Shown piece after piece: positions 12,919-24,899 of a DNA stretch of 64,000 bases (its first letter is position 1; every line of letters begins with the position of its first letter). The notes under the pieces were generated by a model. It was not told the DNA's origin. It searched no databases and worked only from the letters and a program-made list of their open reading frames with translations. The translations under genes were made by a program, and so were the position numbers. The DNA is taken from the NCBI RefSeq assembly GCF_018320785.1, contig NC_054867.1, positions 26,043,855-26,107,854 on the forward strand, read 5' to 3'. The DNA is from Cheilinus undulatus (lineage: Eukaryota; Chordata; Actinopteri; Labriformes; Labridae).

Positions 12919-12948
12919 TTAAATAATGGCTATGGCTTCATATTTTCA

Positions 12949-13141
12949 AGGATGGATTGATGCATCGGTTTAACATTGGTATCGGCCAGTATGGACCCTG
13001 TCAACAAATTTCAGCCATCAAACTTATGTTGTGGCATGAACAGATATCAGTTCAAGATTAAAAAACATTTGTATCTGGAACAACTAGATTGTTATGTCAC
13101 ACATTGGTATTGGCCTAATTTTCTCAATCAGTGCGTCTCTA
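12949..13141. mobile_element. Possible short hAT-like MITE
   Basis: The left end AGGATGGATTGATGCATCGG and the reverse complement of the right end, GTAGAGACGCACTGATTGAG, are loosely similar inverted ends. The words 'gcatcggtttaacattggtatcgg' resemble hAT non-autonomous ends, as does a one-sided relative at 49148-49190. No convincing target duplication is visible. Confidence 0.35.
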
Positions 13142-13184
13142 CCATTTACCATACAGACAAGAGTGGCATTGATGTTCACATGTA

Positions 13185-13728
13185 CAGTGCTTAACAACTT
13201 TATTAGACCACCACCCAAAGTAAGGTTTATGCCACAGCTGCCCTAAATTAACAGTGTTGGTAAATATTGGTAAAACCAAAATCATTTTTCATGTTTCTGC
13301 AATGGTTAATACATCAATATGTTGAAGCTCCTTAACCCAAATGATATTTTTAATGCTAAAATATAATAATTATTTTTATTCATGAATTTACAAATTTACT
13401 GATTTACAAAAAAACTGAAAAAAATAGTTAAACACATTATTATTTCTTGATAAATGTCAAATTATAGTTATTTACTTGCATTCCTGAAGAGAAAAATGAG
13501 TTTTAGTGGTTGAATGTTATGCTTGATTCATTTTTGACTTCTCAGAGAAGCCCAGTGTGCCGGTTCAAACTTGGGTTTAAAAAGGTGAATTCAGTTTGAA
13601 ATTCCTCATTCCTGTTCAAAATGATAAAACGTGGAGAGCTCACTGAAAATGAAAGAGTCTGCATTTAAGCACTTCATGATGCCGGATGGTCTCTGAGACA
13701 GGTGGTCTAATAAATTTGTTAAGCACTG
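13185..13728 (+). mobile_element. MITE derived from the 52314-53934 Tc1 family
   Basis: TA at 13183-13184 and 13729-13730 flank ends beginning CAGTGCTTAACAA and ending TTGTTAAGCACTG. It keeps the first part of the parent transposase (encoding GELTENERVCI, then a stop near 13666) and has lost most of the coding region. At 544 bp it is an internal-deletion derivative, in the opposite orientation to its sister at 20960. Confidence 0.85.
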
Positions 13729-13730
13729 TA

Positions 13731-15014
13731 AATCTGAATAAGAAAGAAATGTCTCTTTCTTAACATAATAGCCAACCATTTCACAACTTTTAAATATCAA
13801 CACTTGCAGCATGATGATGTACTTAAACAACACTTAAAAATTGGTTTCAAAAAAAGCCACCGCATAGTCCACATTATCAAAGCTGCAACAGTTTGATGTG
13901 ACGCTCACCGCACAGTATAAAAAAGATGGTACAAGAATAATAAGATTAAACAGATCTTTTAAAAGCCATTACTTCACAAGAAAGCTGATATTGTCGGTGA
14001 AACTATTAGATGCACATCTCAGATCTTTCACATCGCGTCCCAACAAACAGTAAGTGTTTCAGAAACAAAGACACAGCCTGCTGTCTGAACACAGCTGGCG
14101 GCTGACAAACTGTCCCCCAAGTGGCCACCTTGTCTGAATAATACATCATGACACATAGAGACAGAGGAAAACACCACTCGCTGTGCAAAATGTTGTACAG
14201 TATGTGCCCGACAGAGGAGGACTGAAATGAGCGTTATGAGGCTGAATGCACTAACTCTGTCCAAATAGGTAAAGTAGCAAGGATTTGATCTAATATCTGG
14301 AAAAATGTCCTATCCTACTCATGGACTTCTACCTTCATAGAGATCTACTGTATAGTATCACGGTCTGAACGCTGACCCAGATACCCAACATTTAAGTTTA
14401 GGATGCAGCTATGACAAAAAATGATTAAGCTGTATTTTACTTCTTAATATTGAGATTTAACCTAAAACTTGAGTAAGACAATCAAAACATCCAACAGCAA
14501 TGATGGCTTGGTTATTTACTTACAGCTGTTAGGTCAAATAACCAAAGAGAGAAGAGATGTGTGTTTCTGAAATCTGTTGCTCTGCAGTACAAAGTTTTAA
14601 TCTTTGACTTACTGTTTGTGCACATAACTGGAAAAGACCAAATACTCTAAATCGTAAAATGGATACGGAATGGGATGCTTATTTTAATGCAATCAAATGA
14701 AAACAAAACTAAAATTCTTAGGAAAGACATTTTTAGACCATTTCAGAGACAGATGCCAACTGCCATCCACTGCTCAAAGCATTAAAACATTTATCTTTAT
14801 ATGCTACAGAGTTAATGCTATCCAACCACAAGAAGATAGCTTTGAATAAATAGATCAGTTTGTCTGGTGTTTCACTTGAAGTGGAGATGGACCACTATCC
14901 AATTCCTACACTGACGCACATTCAGTCTCCATTTCTTCTGAAACTAGCAAAACGAGTCTCCTGGGCAGAATCCTCCATCTGTCCACAGATTTTCAGTGTG
15001 ATGTCGACAAAGAT
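13731..15014. other. Intergenic and probable sys1 3' UTR
   Basis: The part nearest 15014 is expected to be the sys1 3' UTR, since the gene runs leftwards. TTTAAT near 14682 would read as ATTAAA on the minus strand and is a possible poly(A) signal. Nothing else gene-like was seen. Confidence 0.4.
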
Positions 15015-15792
15015 TCACAGGTTAGATTTGGGTCCACTATTGACTGGAATGGCCCTGAGCTCACTCCGCATACACAAGTACTCTCCGATGACAGCCATTA
15101 AGGCCATGCAGGCAATGTTGACAAGCCACCAGGAGAGAGCGGCTGGAAGATGAGAGTTGTAGATCCAGCAGCCAATCATGTGGAAGAAGTGCACAGTGAC
15201 AGTGAAGTCCAAGCACTGTTTCCCTCGACGGACAAAGAACCACAGGCCAAGTGCACTATGGGAAGACGGAAAAGGTGTTTTACCAGCCAGACTAAAAGAT
15301 GTTTCACTTTTGATTTGTGTGGATAAAAACAGGACCCTACAAACTGAAAATGTTCAAAACATGCAACATTAAATATTTTTCTATTAGTATATAATAAGCA
15401 TCTTTTTAAAACTCTTTCATCTGGTGTATTTCAGCAGGAGTTGTAAGAGTTCTCATATATATAAAAAGAAAATACTGAACAAGACTTACCAAGTAAGAGA
15501 GTTCAAGATGAATGCCATCATAGAGAGCCTCCCCTGCACTGTTGCAAAGCCAAGAACCTGTCAAAGTAGAGCAATGATTAAATACTGTTTCAGAAAGGTA
15601 AAATGGTGCCTTAAAGATCTTTAAACATACCTCATAGCTGAAGATCTGGTCCAGTGACCGACTTGTTTGTACCAGACTGTCCACTCCAGCCAACCACAGG
15701 CCCAGAAAGCTGTAGTAGATGCACTGCATCAACACAATCTGACACACAATAAGGACCGGGTCCCAGATGTAGCTTCTGAAGTTACTGGCCAT
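15015..15792 (-). CDS. sys1: SYS1 Golgi-localised membrane protein
   Basis: Three coding exons on the minus strand, 15792-15631, 15557-15490 and 15255-15015, join in frame (phases 0 and 2, all GT-AG). They give 156 aa, the length I know for vertebrate SYS1. The start MASNFRSYIWDP and the end NSGPKSNL match the family closely. Hydrophobic segments at about 16-37, 65-85, 95-115 and 118-138 give the four-pass topology. SYS1 sits in the trans-Golgi membrane and recruits ARFRP1, and through it ARL1 and golgins. The ATG at 15792 is preferred over upstream in-frame sequence because an acceptor (CTTTCAG) at 15893 shows that this sequence is 5' UTR. Confidence 0.95.
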
Positions 15793-15892
15793 TGTGGACA
15801 ACTGTTTATCTTTCAGGCCAAAAGGATGTAAACAGCTGGCCCCGACTTTTACCAGCTGGTTCTTCAAGTGTGACCTGCCATGATCACAAAGT
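15793..15892 (-). promoter_or_regulatory. sys1 5' UTR portion of exon 2 with a short upstream ORF
   Basis: The minus-strand exon begins after CTTGTCTTTCAG, with 100 nt of leader before the sys1 ATG. It contains an upstream ATG opening a five-codon frame (MAGHT, stop) that ends before the main start. The frame upstream of the main ATG is itself open but lacks an in-exon ATG. A likely first non-coding exon lies near 17891-18170. Confidence 0.5.
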
Positions 15893-15899
15893 CTGAAAG

Positions 15900-17150
15900 A
15901 CAAGAACCAGTTGATGAAGCTTTTAAAGTTTTCTTATTTTCAGTGTAAATTTTAGTCCACAACAATAACAACAGCTAGTCTAGAAACAATACAATGCCAA
16001 CTGCACTTTCTAAAGTGCCTTATATCAGGTCTCTGATTACATCAACAGGTGAATTAATAAAGTCATAGTCAAAAGGGCAGCAAATTTAGGGGCTGCATTG
16101 AGGTGAAGTCTTTGGAAATGCTCAGATAAGTATCTCAGCTAACAACAAGCTCAGCTGTTCAATAAAGTGGAAAGGTTAATCACATTTAATGGCTTGTATT
16201 TACTGAGGGACATTGAAGACCATAAAGGGTTGTGAGATGTGAGAAAAGCATGTGATTCGTTTTGATTAAAAAAAAAAAATCTAATTTTCCCTTCCTACCC
16301 CATACAGGCAGGTGATAGTATACATTGTCAACAGTGGGAATTAATCAATACAATCTTATCTCTTTATGTTTGTGATAATCAAATGTGAGCTTAGAACAAG
16401 AGCTAACCAGAAAAAAAACTTTAAAATAGTGTGAAGCATTTCAGACATTTTGAGACATTTTAAGACCTGAACTGAAAAGTATTTATACCATTTCTTTATG
16501 CAGCAAACGGTCAAAAGTGAAAGGCATGTGAGATTTTTTGGTACAGGGTTAGAGTTGAATTACGTGGTTTGTGAAATGACAGCAGATAAAAGGCAAAGAT
16601 TTTTGGTCATGAACACACAAATTTGATGATTTCTTGCACATTAAATGCCTTGTTTCTATCTATAAACAGTACAGTGATATTTATCACAACATCCACATCA
16701 AGAATACATTCAATTGAATGAATATAAGTAGAAAACAAAGATTAAATAAAGACACACCTTCTTTAATTTAAGACCACTATCTAAAAATAATACTTTCTTT
16801 AGCCTTCAACTTTAAAAGTCCATTTTAAGACATTTTAAGGATCTGCAGGAACCCGGTGTCTCTATCAGTCATTTTATACATACAACACTCCATCATTTGG
16901 TGCAAAAGGTAAAGCTGACATTGAAGACATGAGTAGCTGTCACTGCCTTTCTTTCTGACTGATCACTAACTTTAATGTATGAACATAAATCGGTACCATC
17001 TATAACTGATGCAAACTTGAATTAGTAAATAAATTCAGTCAGATGTATCACCATACTTCATTTTTTAAACCTGGTACATAGAGGGGTGCCTTGGCCCAGC
17101 CCAACAGTGACCTCACACCAAAAAGCTAAGTATGATTGAGGACTAATGTA
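15900..17150 (-). other. Presumed sys1 first intron
   Basis: No coding exon was recognised on either strand. The sequence is AT-rich and lies between the sys1 second exon and its candidate leader exon. Confidence 0.4.
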
Positions 17151-17153
17151 TGA

Positions 17154-17379
17154 ATTTCCTGTAATTCCCAGTTGACTTATTGTGACACCTTCATAATCTT
17201 AATTTATTGTAATGTCTTATTTATGTTATCTTTTGTAATATGTTAAGTATTATCATTTTTACATAGCCTACTTATTTGCCACATTTGTACCACCATTTGT
17301 ATTCTTGCTACACATTTGATCTGATATTTTCTTTTACTGATTGTCCTAACTTAATGTTCAATAAAGTACAAAAAAAGAT
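17154..17379 (+). mobile_element. 5'-truncated non-LTR retrotransposon insertion with 13-bp TSD
   Basis: The 13-mer GACTAATGTATGA occurs at 17141-17153 and again at 17380-17392. Between the copies lies 226 bp ending in AATAAAGTACAAAAAAAGAT, that is, a poly(A) signal and an A-rich tail. This is the footprint of target-primed reverse transcription of a truncated LINE or similar transcript. No coding part remains to fix the family. Confidence 0.7.
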
Positions 17380-17890
17380 GACTAATGTATGACAACATCT
17401 ATCTGCAATCAGCTAACATCAGCTTGGTAACTCTGACATTATGTATATTTTCTACACCCTGGGAATATAATGTAGAATATACACAAAGGTTAAAAAAGAG
17501 CAGAAATATACAAGGTCAACCCAAGAAACGTGTTGATTCAAGAACTAACCTCCCTAGTAAATCAGTGAAGTTGAAGCTATCGACCATACAGGGCTCTAAA
17601 TACTAAAAGAGCACCTTAACATTTCAGCTGGTCACAACACAGACAGGAGGGATCCCTTCAGCGACCAGTTTTGCAGTTAATGTTACCAAACTGAATTCAC
17701 CAGATATCTCAGTGTTATTGTCTATTTTCTCTAAAGCCATTACGAGCTAACAAAGTAACCAGCTAACTAGCTCTCCGTCTACTACACTAAACAGGTAGCA
17801 ACGCTAACAGGAACCAGTTTCACCGTGTTTTACTCAAAGTCTGATATTACTAACAGTTACATTAAAAGCAACAGCCACGTTAACACTTAC

Positions 17891-18200
17891 ATTTAAGTGG
17901 CAACAACACAGGTGTCGGTTTCTCGGCTAGTGTAGCAGTGAGTTACAACAACACCAGAGGAAAAGTTACAGCATGCTAACACGGTTGTTTACTTCAGGAA
18001 CAACGCGTGAGCAGATTCATCAGCACAGAGAGAAAAATCATACCGACCTAAGAACAGGATCAGAAATGTTTCAGACTGTCCTTTTAAAGGTTATCCTCTC
18101 GGTTGTTTACGATAATATAAACTGCACTGATGATGAACCGGGCCTTGTACTGGTTGAACCTTGTTAACAACACGGAAGTGACGGTGGAGCACCCGGAAAG
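17891..18200 (-). promoter_or_regulatory. Candidate sys1 leader exon and promoter
   Basis: A strong minus-strand donor (AAAT|GTAAGTG, cut at 17891/17890) lies about 2 kb upstream of the sys1 second exon. The sequence to about 18180 is less AT-rich and has several ACG and CGG words. The thioesterase pseudogene begins on the other strand about 1 kb further on, so the region may once have been a divergent promoter. This is inferred from position and splice site only. Confidence 0.4.
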
Positions 18201-19166
18201 AAAACTGGAAAACGTACATTTTATTTTCAAAATAAAAGAAACGATCCGTAAATATCAAATATTCGTATCATATGAATGTAATGAAAGAGTAAGCAGCCAT
18301 AACTAAAACAAATACAAAATAGAGTACAAAACAATAAAAAAAATATACTCTAACGTACATAAAAAAATATATTAGGAAAAGTAAAGATAAAAGAAATTAA
18401 AATAGGCAAACTATGGAGAGAATAAACATGTGGATCCTGACAAATGACATACTCTTAAAATAAAAGCAAATGTGTACTTAAAATCATGGTGATGGAAAAT
18501 CGGTTTTGAGATATAATCAGTGATACCAAAATACAAAGTAATTCATGAGAGATCTTTACTCAGACTCAAAATCGATTATTTTAAAAGGCTATTTTTTTGC
18601 CACAGGCTTCATCATAGGTAGACAGTACACAGTAGTTTACATATATTATTCCTCTTAGTACTAGAAAAGTTTGCACTCAGATCTAAATTTGTGGCCAAAA
18701 ACAAGTTATTGTTAAAACAGCTGAGAGAGATAAAGTCAGAAGAACAAGACAGTCAAGAGAGAAGCAAAGGTTTTTTTTTTTTTTAACTCTGTTTGAATTT
18801 CAAACTTTTTCAGTTATATAAAGTCATTGTCAACCCATTATTGCCCCAACATGACCAAAATATTCCCGTACAGGTTCACAGATTACCTGCCTTCTCATAA
18901 CCAATGACAGTTTGAAATGTGACAGTTTAATTTGCATGAAATATTTTCACAGTAAAACCTCTTATTATTTCTGGTTAGCCTATTTGCACTACCTTGAAGA
19001 CACAGCCGTTTTCAGGTTCTGCGTGTTCAGACCTCTACTACTTAGGCAGTGTCATCTCCCGTGTCCTCTATGTGCTTCCACACAACACAGGAGTATGTTG
19101 AGTATTTCAGTGTGTAATCTTTTCTCATCTGTTCCTGACAGTCCAGGAAAAATCACCATTTTTAGG

Positions 19167-22100
19167 ATGCGTGTGATTGTTGCAACTATACAACTGTTTG
19201 TTGCATGTAGATAATGACATTTATCAATGTTCACAGGAATCCTGTGTCGCTCATTTCCACAGTGCCGTAGGTAAGAATGTTTTCAAATTCTGTTTTGGAT
19301 CTTTGAAATTGGTTTACCAATATCTTGTGTCTGGTTTAATCTAGTAATTGACTCTGGGAAAACATATCTATCTAAATACTACAGCCTAGGGTGCCACAAC
19401 CAAAGCCTTATAAGAAGGTATTATTGTTGTGTTTGATATGATGATACAAAACTGTACTGCTTGTTATCATAGTCATCTTCTCTTTTTTGTGTCAAAGCTG
19501 CAAATACCAATATATTTTTTAACAAGTATGGGACCCTTTGCTATTTGTAACTTCTAGATAATATATAATGTCCACTCCAGATCTGACGGTGATATCTGTC
19601 TTTATGTAAATGATACTATTCTCTGCTTTTCTGCTGACTCTGTACACTCAAAGTGATTGACCTTAATACTTATCTATTGAAAATTAGCTACAATTTTAAT
19701 GTGCCAAATTCTAAATCATTTTAATGTTTAGATAAAAGTTTAAAAGGAATGAATGGACTTTGCCACAATATTTAGACCCTTTACAGTATGTTTTCTGCAC
19801 CATTTTTCTTTAGCTGTGTTTGTCAGTGAGCACTTAAAAATTGTCAGGAAAGACCTGTCCTGTAAAATTTGACTGACATTTCTTGGTCAAAGATGACAAA
19901 CCAGTTGCAGCCACTGTCAGTAGTTGCACTTATGATCAGCTCAAACCTAAGGGAAAAACCGTCACATATGTCCTTTAAATTGTAAAAGAGAGTTAATTTT
20001 TGATTAATTTATACACAGCATCATCAACAAGAGTCTCTTTAAGAGTTCAAAATTGCTCCCAATAGGTGCATGCTGCAAATGTCTGTTATTTTCTTGGTGA
20101 GGATATACCCTGGAAGCCCATTAATCTATCACCAGTGATTACTTTTAAAGTTTATTTTTCAATTCACAGGTGGAAGGGATGAACCGTAAAAGACCCGCCC
20201 CCCTGCTGACAGTGTCGCCTGTTCGTGCCCTCTTAGATGAAAAGATCAATATTGAAGGGCGCTTCCTGTCCCCACACTGTCCCGTCACTGTGCATGCACG
20301 AATGCACAGCGATGGTGGTGACCTCTGGGAGTCTTTTGCCCATTATAACATAAATTCAAATGGCACTGTCAACTGTGAGTTTCACTGGCTTACTTTTTTC
20401 TGATTGCCAAATTTGAGGTCTTACATTGTAACAACTACAAATGCTCAAGAAGTTGGAAAAGGCAGGAGAATATCACAACCTCATGCACCCAAGACAGCCT
20501 TACTGCAGACTGTACTTCTCAGACGGCCCCTCTCACAGACCGGTAAAATAAGACACCGTTTCTGTCAGAGCGGAAATTTCCTTATTATGCTGATACAGTG
20601 TATTTCCAGCTTTAGATGTTTTTGTAAATTCAACTTTGCTCATAAAAAGTCTAGCTGTTACATTCATGAAATAACCAAACTGTAAACATTACAGCATTTC
20701 ATACATTAAACTGGTAAAAAGGTCAGGGGTCTAAGCCTGGATTAATTTCAGTATCAATCCATTTTAGAGGTAGTTACACAAACAGTGGCTCACTTGAGCT
20801 TCATTAGCTTTAGTTAAAGATAAAATAGCTACGCTTACTACAAAATTAACATAATGAGTGTAGCTAAGTTAGCTTTAGCAACATGGGATTTAGCAAACAT
20901 AGCCAACATTAATGTAGTTAAGTCACCTATGTAGCTGTTTTTGAGCTTAGCTTTAGCTACAGTGCTAAACGACTTTATTAGACCTCCACTCAAAGTAAGG
21001 TTTATGCCACAGCTGTATCATGAAGTGCTTTATTGTGGACTCTTTCATTTTCATTGAGCTCTCCATGTTTTACCATTTTGGACAGGAATGAGGAATTTCA
21101 AACTGAATTCACCTTCTTACACCCAAATTTGAGCCAGCTCACTGGGCTTCTCTGAGAAGTCAAAAATTAATCAAGCATAACATTCAACCACTAAAACTCA
21201 TTTTTCTCCTCAGGAATGCAAGTAAATAACTATAATTTGACATTTATCAAGAAATAATGATGTGCTTTACTATTTTTTCAGTTTTTTTGTAAATCAGTAC
21301 ATTTGAAAATCCATGGATAACAATAATTATATTTTAGCATTAAAAATATCATTTGGGTTAAAGAGCTTCAACATATTGGTGTATTAACCATTGCAGAACA
21401 TGAAAAATGATTTTGGTAGTTACCAATGCTGTTCATTTAGGGCAGCTGTGGCATAAACCTTACTTTGGGTGGTGATCTAATAAATTTGTTAAGCACTGTA
21501 CATTAGCTGCATAGCTATCTTAGTTTATGCAGCTAACAGAGCTACATTAACTATATTTGCTGGATTAGAATGTTTTGATAAAGGACAAGCTTTTTCTCCT
21601 GTAAGCAGACTGCTTTATTAACTGCTTTTTTATCACATAACATTATGTAACCAGGTTTATCAGGTCAGGTTTATAACTTTTAACTTTTGGTATCCTAACA
21701 CTTACTTTTACCCTTACTATAACTCTAAATGGAAGTTTTAGTGTGCATTTCTGTTCTGACAGACGGCGTCTTAGATGCGCCTTCAGCCAGACCCCTCTCA
21801 CCTCAAGAGACAAAGATTAGAAGAATTAAATGCCTACAGAATGAAGGACAACGAAATTGCTACTCAGTGCAATCAGGCAGTCAGTATTGCTGAGGACACA
21901 CATGCATACGCGCTACTAAATGAATATGGACAAATGGATTTCTTGACTTGTGTCCACAGTGTTTCCTGGAAGTTTACTCCAGCACTTAAAGCTGTCCCCT
22001 TGTGATTTGATCCCACAGAACACACTGATGTTATTTAAGCTGGGTAAAAGACCATTTAAGATTTTTTATGACTGACCAAATAAAGATGGTAACTTTCTCC

Positions 22101-24899
22101 TCTTGTTATCTCATGAACAGTGACCAGGGATCATTCAGTTGGAGGTTCATATTTAGGCTGTGAGATGATGGGATTGTTCTGGGGTCTTCAGCCAGCTCCT
22201 GGAGGAAGAGAATGATTAAGGCAGGTGATAAGACAAGCTTATTGAGAGCTAAAGAACACATAGTGTTCATTTCAGCGGTCTCACACATTTGTAAGAAAAA
22301 CATTTGCTGCTCTTTTAACAGGCTGAGAAAAAAGAATGCAGAGATTCCCTACATAGTGTATGTGTCTTTATTGGAGGGCCATGTTTCACCCAGTGAGGGA
22401 CAGAGCACTGAGCTGGCTGCTGTAACTACTGAGCACTGGTACATGGCACCTGGTGTACAGAGAATAAAGATTCAGCAAAACGGCATCGTAGGAACGTTGT
22501 TTTTACCACCAGGTGAGTAGAACATATGATACGTTCACTGATATGTTTAGAGGCTGGTGTATGGAGAGCGATTCCTTTCAGCTGCACCCATTGCACTAAT
22601 GCCCTGCAGGCCCAGGCCCGTTTCCTGCCATGTTGGACCTGTGGGGAATCAGTGGAGGACTGCGGAGTACCGCTCTGCCCTGTTTGCATCAAGAGGCTAT
22701 GCTAGCTTGTCCATCGCTTACTTAAAGCATAAAGACTTGCCGGGTCCAGTAAATGTCAGTGATTCTTATTTTAAGGTAGGAAACATGAACTTTTAAACTA
22801 TTTTTTTCTGCATCATGTGTACTGTTCACTTAAAAATGTAATATTTGAATAAATTATATATATCATGTAATAGTTTGTGTGTGTTGACAGGCTGCATTCC
22901 AGCTACTTAAAGATCACCATCAGGTGTGTGCAGACAGAGTGGGGATCATTGGACTCTCCTTTGGAGTCTTCCTCGCTCTTCAGATGGCAACATGGATTGA
23001 CATCATGGTATAAGAAAGGCCTCTGTCATCTATACTTGAATCTAAAGTTTGATTAAAAACAGCTGATTGTTTAAAAGTCAAGAGATATAAAGTAAATATG
23101 CCTGTATTGCACAACCAGGAATTTGATTAATAATGGCTTGTATTCATTTAAAGAGATTCGCATCTTTTTTTAAAGTGAACATTTTACTTTTCAGCCATCT
23201 TGTTTGATTTGTGTAAACGGTGCAGGTTGAAACCCCTTCAAGCACGCTGATGCAGTTGAAGATTGCATGACTGGATACCTGGAAGTGTGAGTGGAAAATA
23301 AAGATGATACTTTCGATTTAGTCTGGAAAAAACAGCGAAACATGTGCAGTAAATTGTCCTATCATTGATTTTGAATATACTTCTCTCACTTAAATTTTAC
23401 ATTTATGAAAATTTAAAAAAAAATGACGTCCTTTTAATCAAAGTCTGATAATGAGCTGAATTTTTGTTTTTATTGCTGACACCTCCTTTTAGAGACCAGT
23501 CATACTGGACATATGATCATCAAGGAAATGGCAGTTTTCAAGCTGCCTCCCTGCCTGACAATATGCCCCCTGAGAGCAAAGTGAAGGTTCTTGAACACAC
23601 AGACTGTACAACTATAGTCACGCAAACACATAAATGTACATCTGTCAGAAAAACTTAGCTTCTGAATGACATCTTGTGTTTTGCGGATAGGAGACATTGA
23701 GTGTCCATCGATGTACATCGAGGGTGAAGATGACCTGAACTCTACAGTCAAAGAGAACGTAGACCTGGTAGACTGTCCTTTGCTTCTAACTTTTTGACAG
23801 CATTTGTTGATCAGTTCAGCCAGGACGACTTTGTCAAGAAACACACGTGATTTACGGTTATACATTTTTCTCTTCATTAGCAGTTATTAATTTAGCTCTC
23901 ATTGCTGTTATTTGTATTTGGCGGTGGGGCTGTTCTGGCCTGCATGGAAAGCATCAAGCAGAAGCAACACACATTCAAGGAAAGCTTGCCTACAAGGAAA
24001 GCCTGAGGCAGGAAAAGAAGCAGTAAAAAACCCACAGCAGAGCAGGCATCAACTACAACAGAATGGCAGTGTTTAAGTCAGAAGCAAAATAAAAGGAGGA
24101 GCTGGGGTGGAGGAGGGTTTCAAAAAGCAGCTTGAAGAGGGTTCAGAAAAGCTTAGCCAAGCTAGAGGAGGTTAAATACAGCAGCATGAGTGTGATTAGC
24201 CAATAGCCTTCCTAGGGTGAATCAGCTGGCTGTCAGGTGATGATGGCTTATGTGAGATCAGCTGATCTCAATTTAATGGCAGTGCTGGACTCTGTGGCCT
24301 GCCTGAACTAACACTTTGTGCTTGATTTTTGCAAAATCCATGTTTTTAACATTTTATGACTGTGAAAAGTATTGATTGGTTTTCTTAAAGTGCTTCTATG
24401 AGAGAAAAAAAAACATGGAAAATTAAGACTGATAATGAACATACACTAAAATCAGAAAAAGCATAAAGGTGGTCTTGCCTGTAAATCCTGTAAATGTTTG
24501 TGTTCTCATCCCACAGCCATTTGTTCTTGTTAAGCTCTGTTTTATTTCTCATCAGATTGTAGAGACCATGAAAGCTGCAGGTAAATCCCATCTATTCACC
24601 TGCCTGTCACACACTGATGCTAGTCACCTGATTGAACCTCCTTATACACCACATGTAAGGGTGTCACTGTGGAGGGCCAAACCCAAGAAATGTGAGCCCC
24701 GCCTAATTCAGTGTTACATTTTAGATTGTGTGTTGCTGTTTAAGCAGTATGTTTGTTGAGAGCAATAAAAAGTATGTTTTCTCTCCCCTGTAGGTTTTGT
24801 GCTGGGGGGGGGGGGGGTCGTCGCCATGCACCCCATGCTGCTGCACAAGAAGATTCGTGGAAGAAGATGCTGGATTTTATGGAGAATCACCTGAGATAG
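19167..24899 (+). pseudogene. Acyl-CoA thioesterase (ACOT/BAAT family) pseudogene
   Basis: All eleven exons of the intact gene at 30054-35234 have counterparts here: 19167-19270, 20170-20374, 22121-22220, 22322-22512, 22610-22775, 22891-23007, about 23195-23286, 23493-23586, about 23691-23767, 24556-24691 and 24794-24899. Several disabling changes are visible. Exon 1 stops at TAA 19212. Exon 3 has TGA at 22213. Exon 5 has lost one base in 'ggactgcggagtacc', where the sister reads 'ggactggtggagtacc', which shifts the frame. Exon 7 has TGA soon after its start. The exon 9 acceptor has changed from CAG to CGG. Exon 11 contains a run of 14 G (24804-24817). The catalytic-core exons still resemble the sister strongly, so inactivation followed a fairly recent duplication. 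A shorter cytosolic product from the ATG at 20179 is excluded by the later stops. Confidence 0.88.
20960..21498 (-). mobile_element. MITE of the same Tc1 family inside the thioesterase pseudogene
   Basis: TA at 20958-20959 and 21499-21500 flank ends CAGTGCTAAACGA and TTGTTAAGCACTG. The retained transposase start lies on the minus strand ('ccatgttttaccattttgg'). It is 539 bp long and lies in intron 2 of the dead gene. Its sisters are at 13185-13728 and, full length, at 52314-53934. Confidence 0.85.

Noticed and set aside
19167-24899. Second functional thioesterase with a cytosolic start in exon 2
   Set aside because: Starting at the ATG at 20179 avoids the exon 1 stop, but TGA in exon 3, a 1-base loss in exon 5 and a TGA in exon 7 remain.
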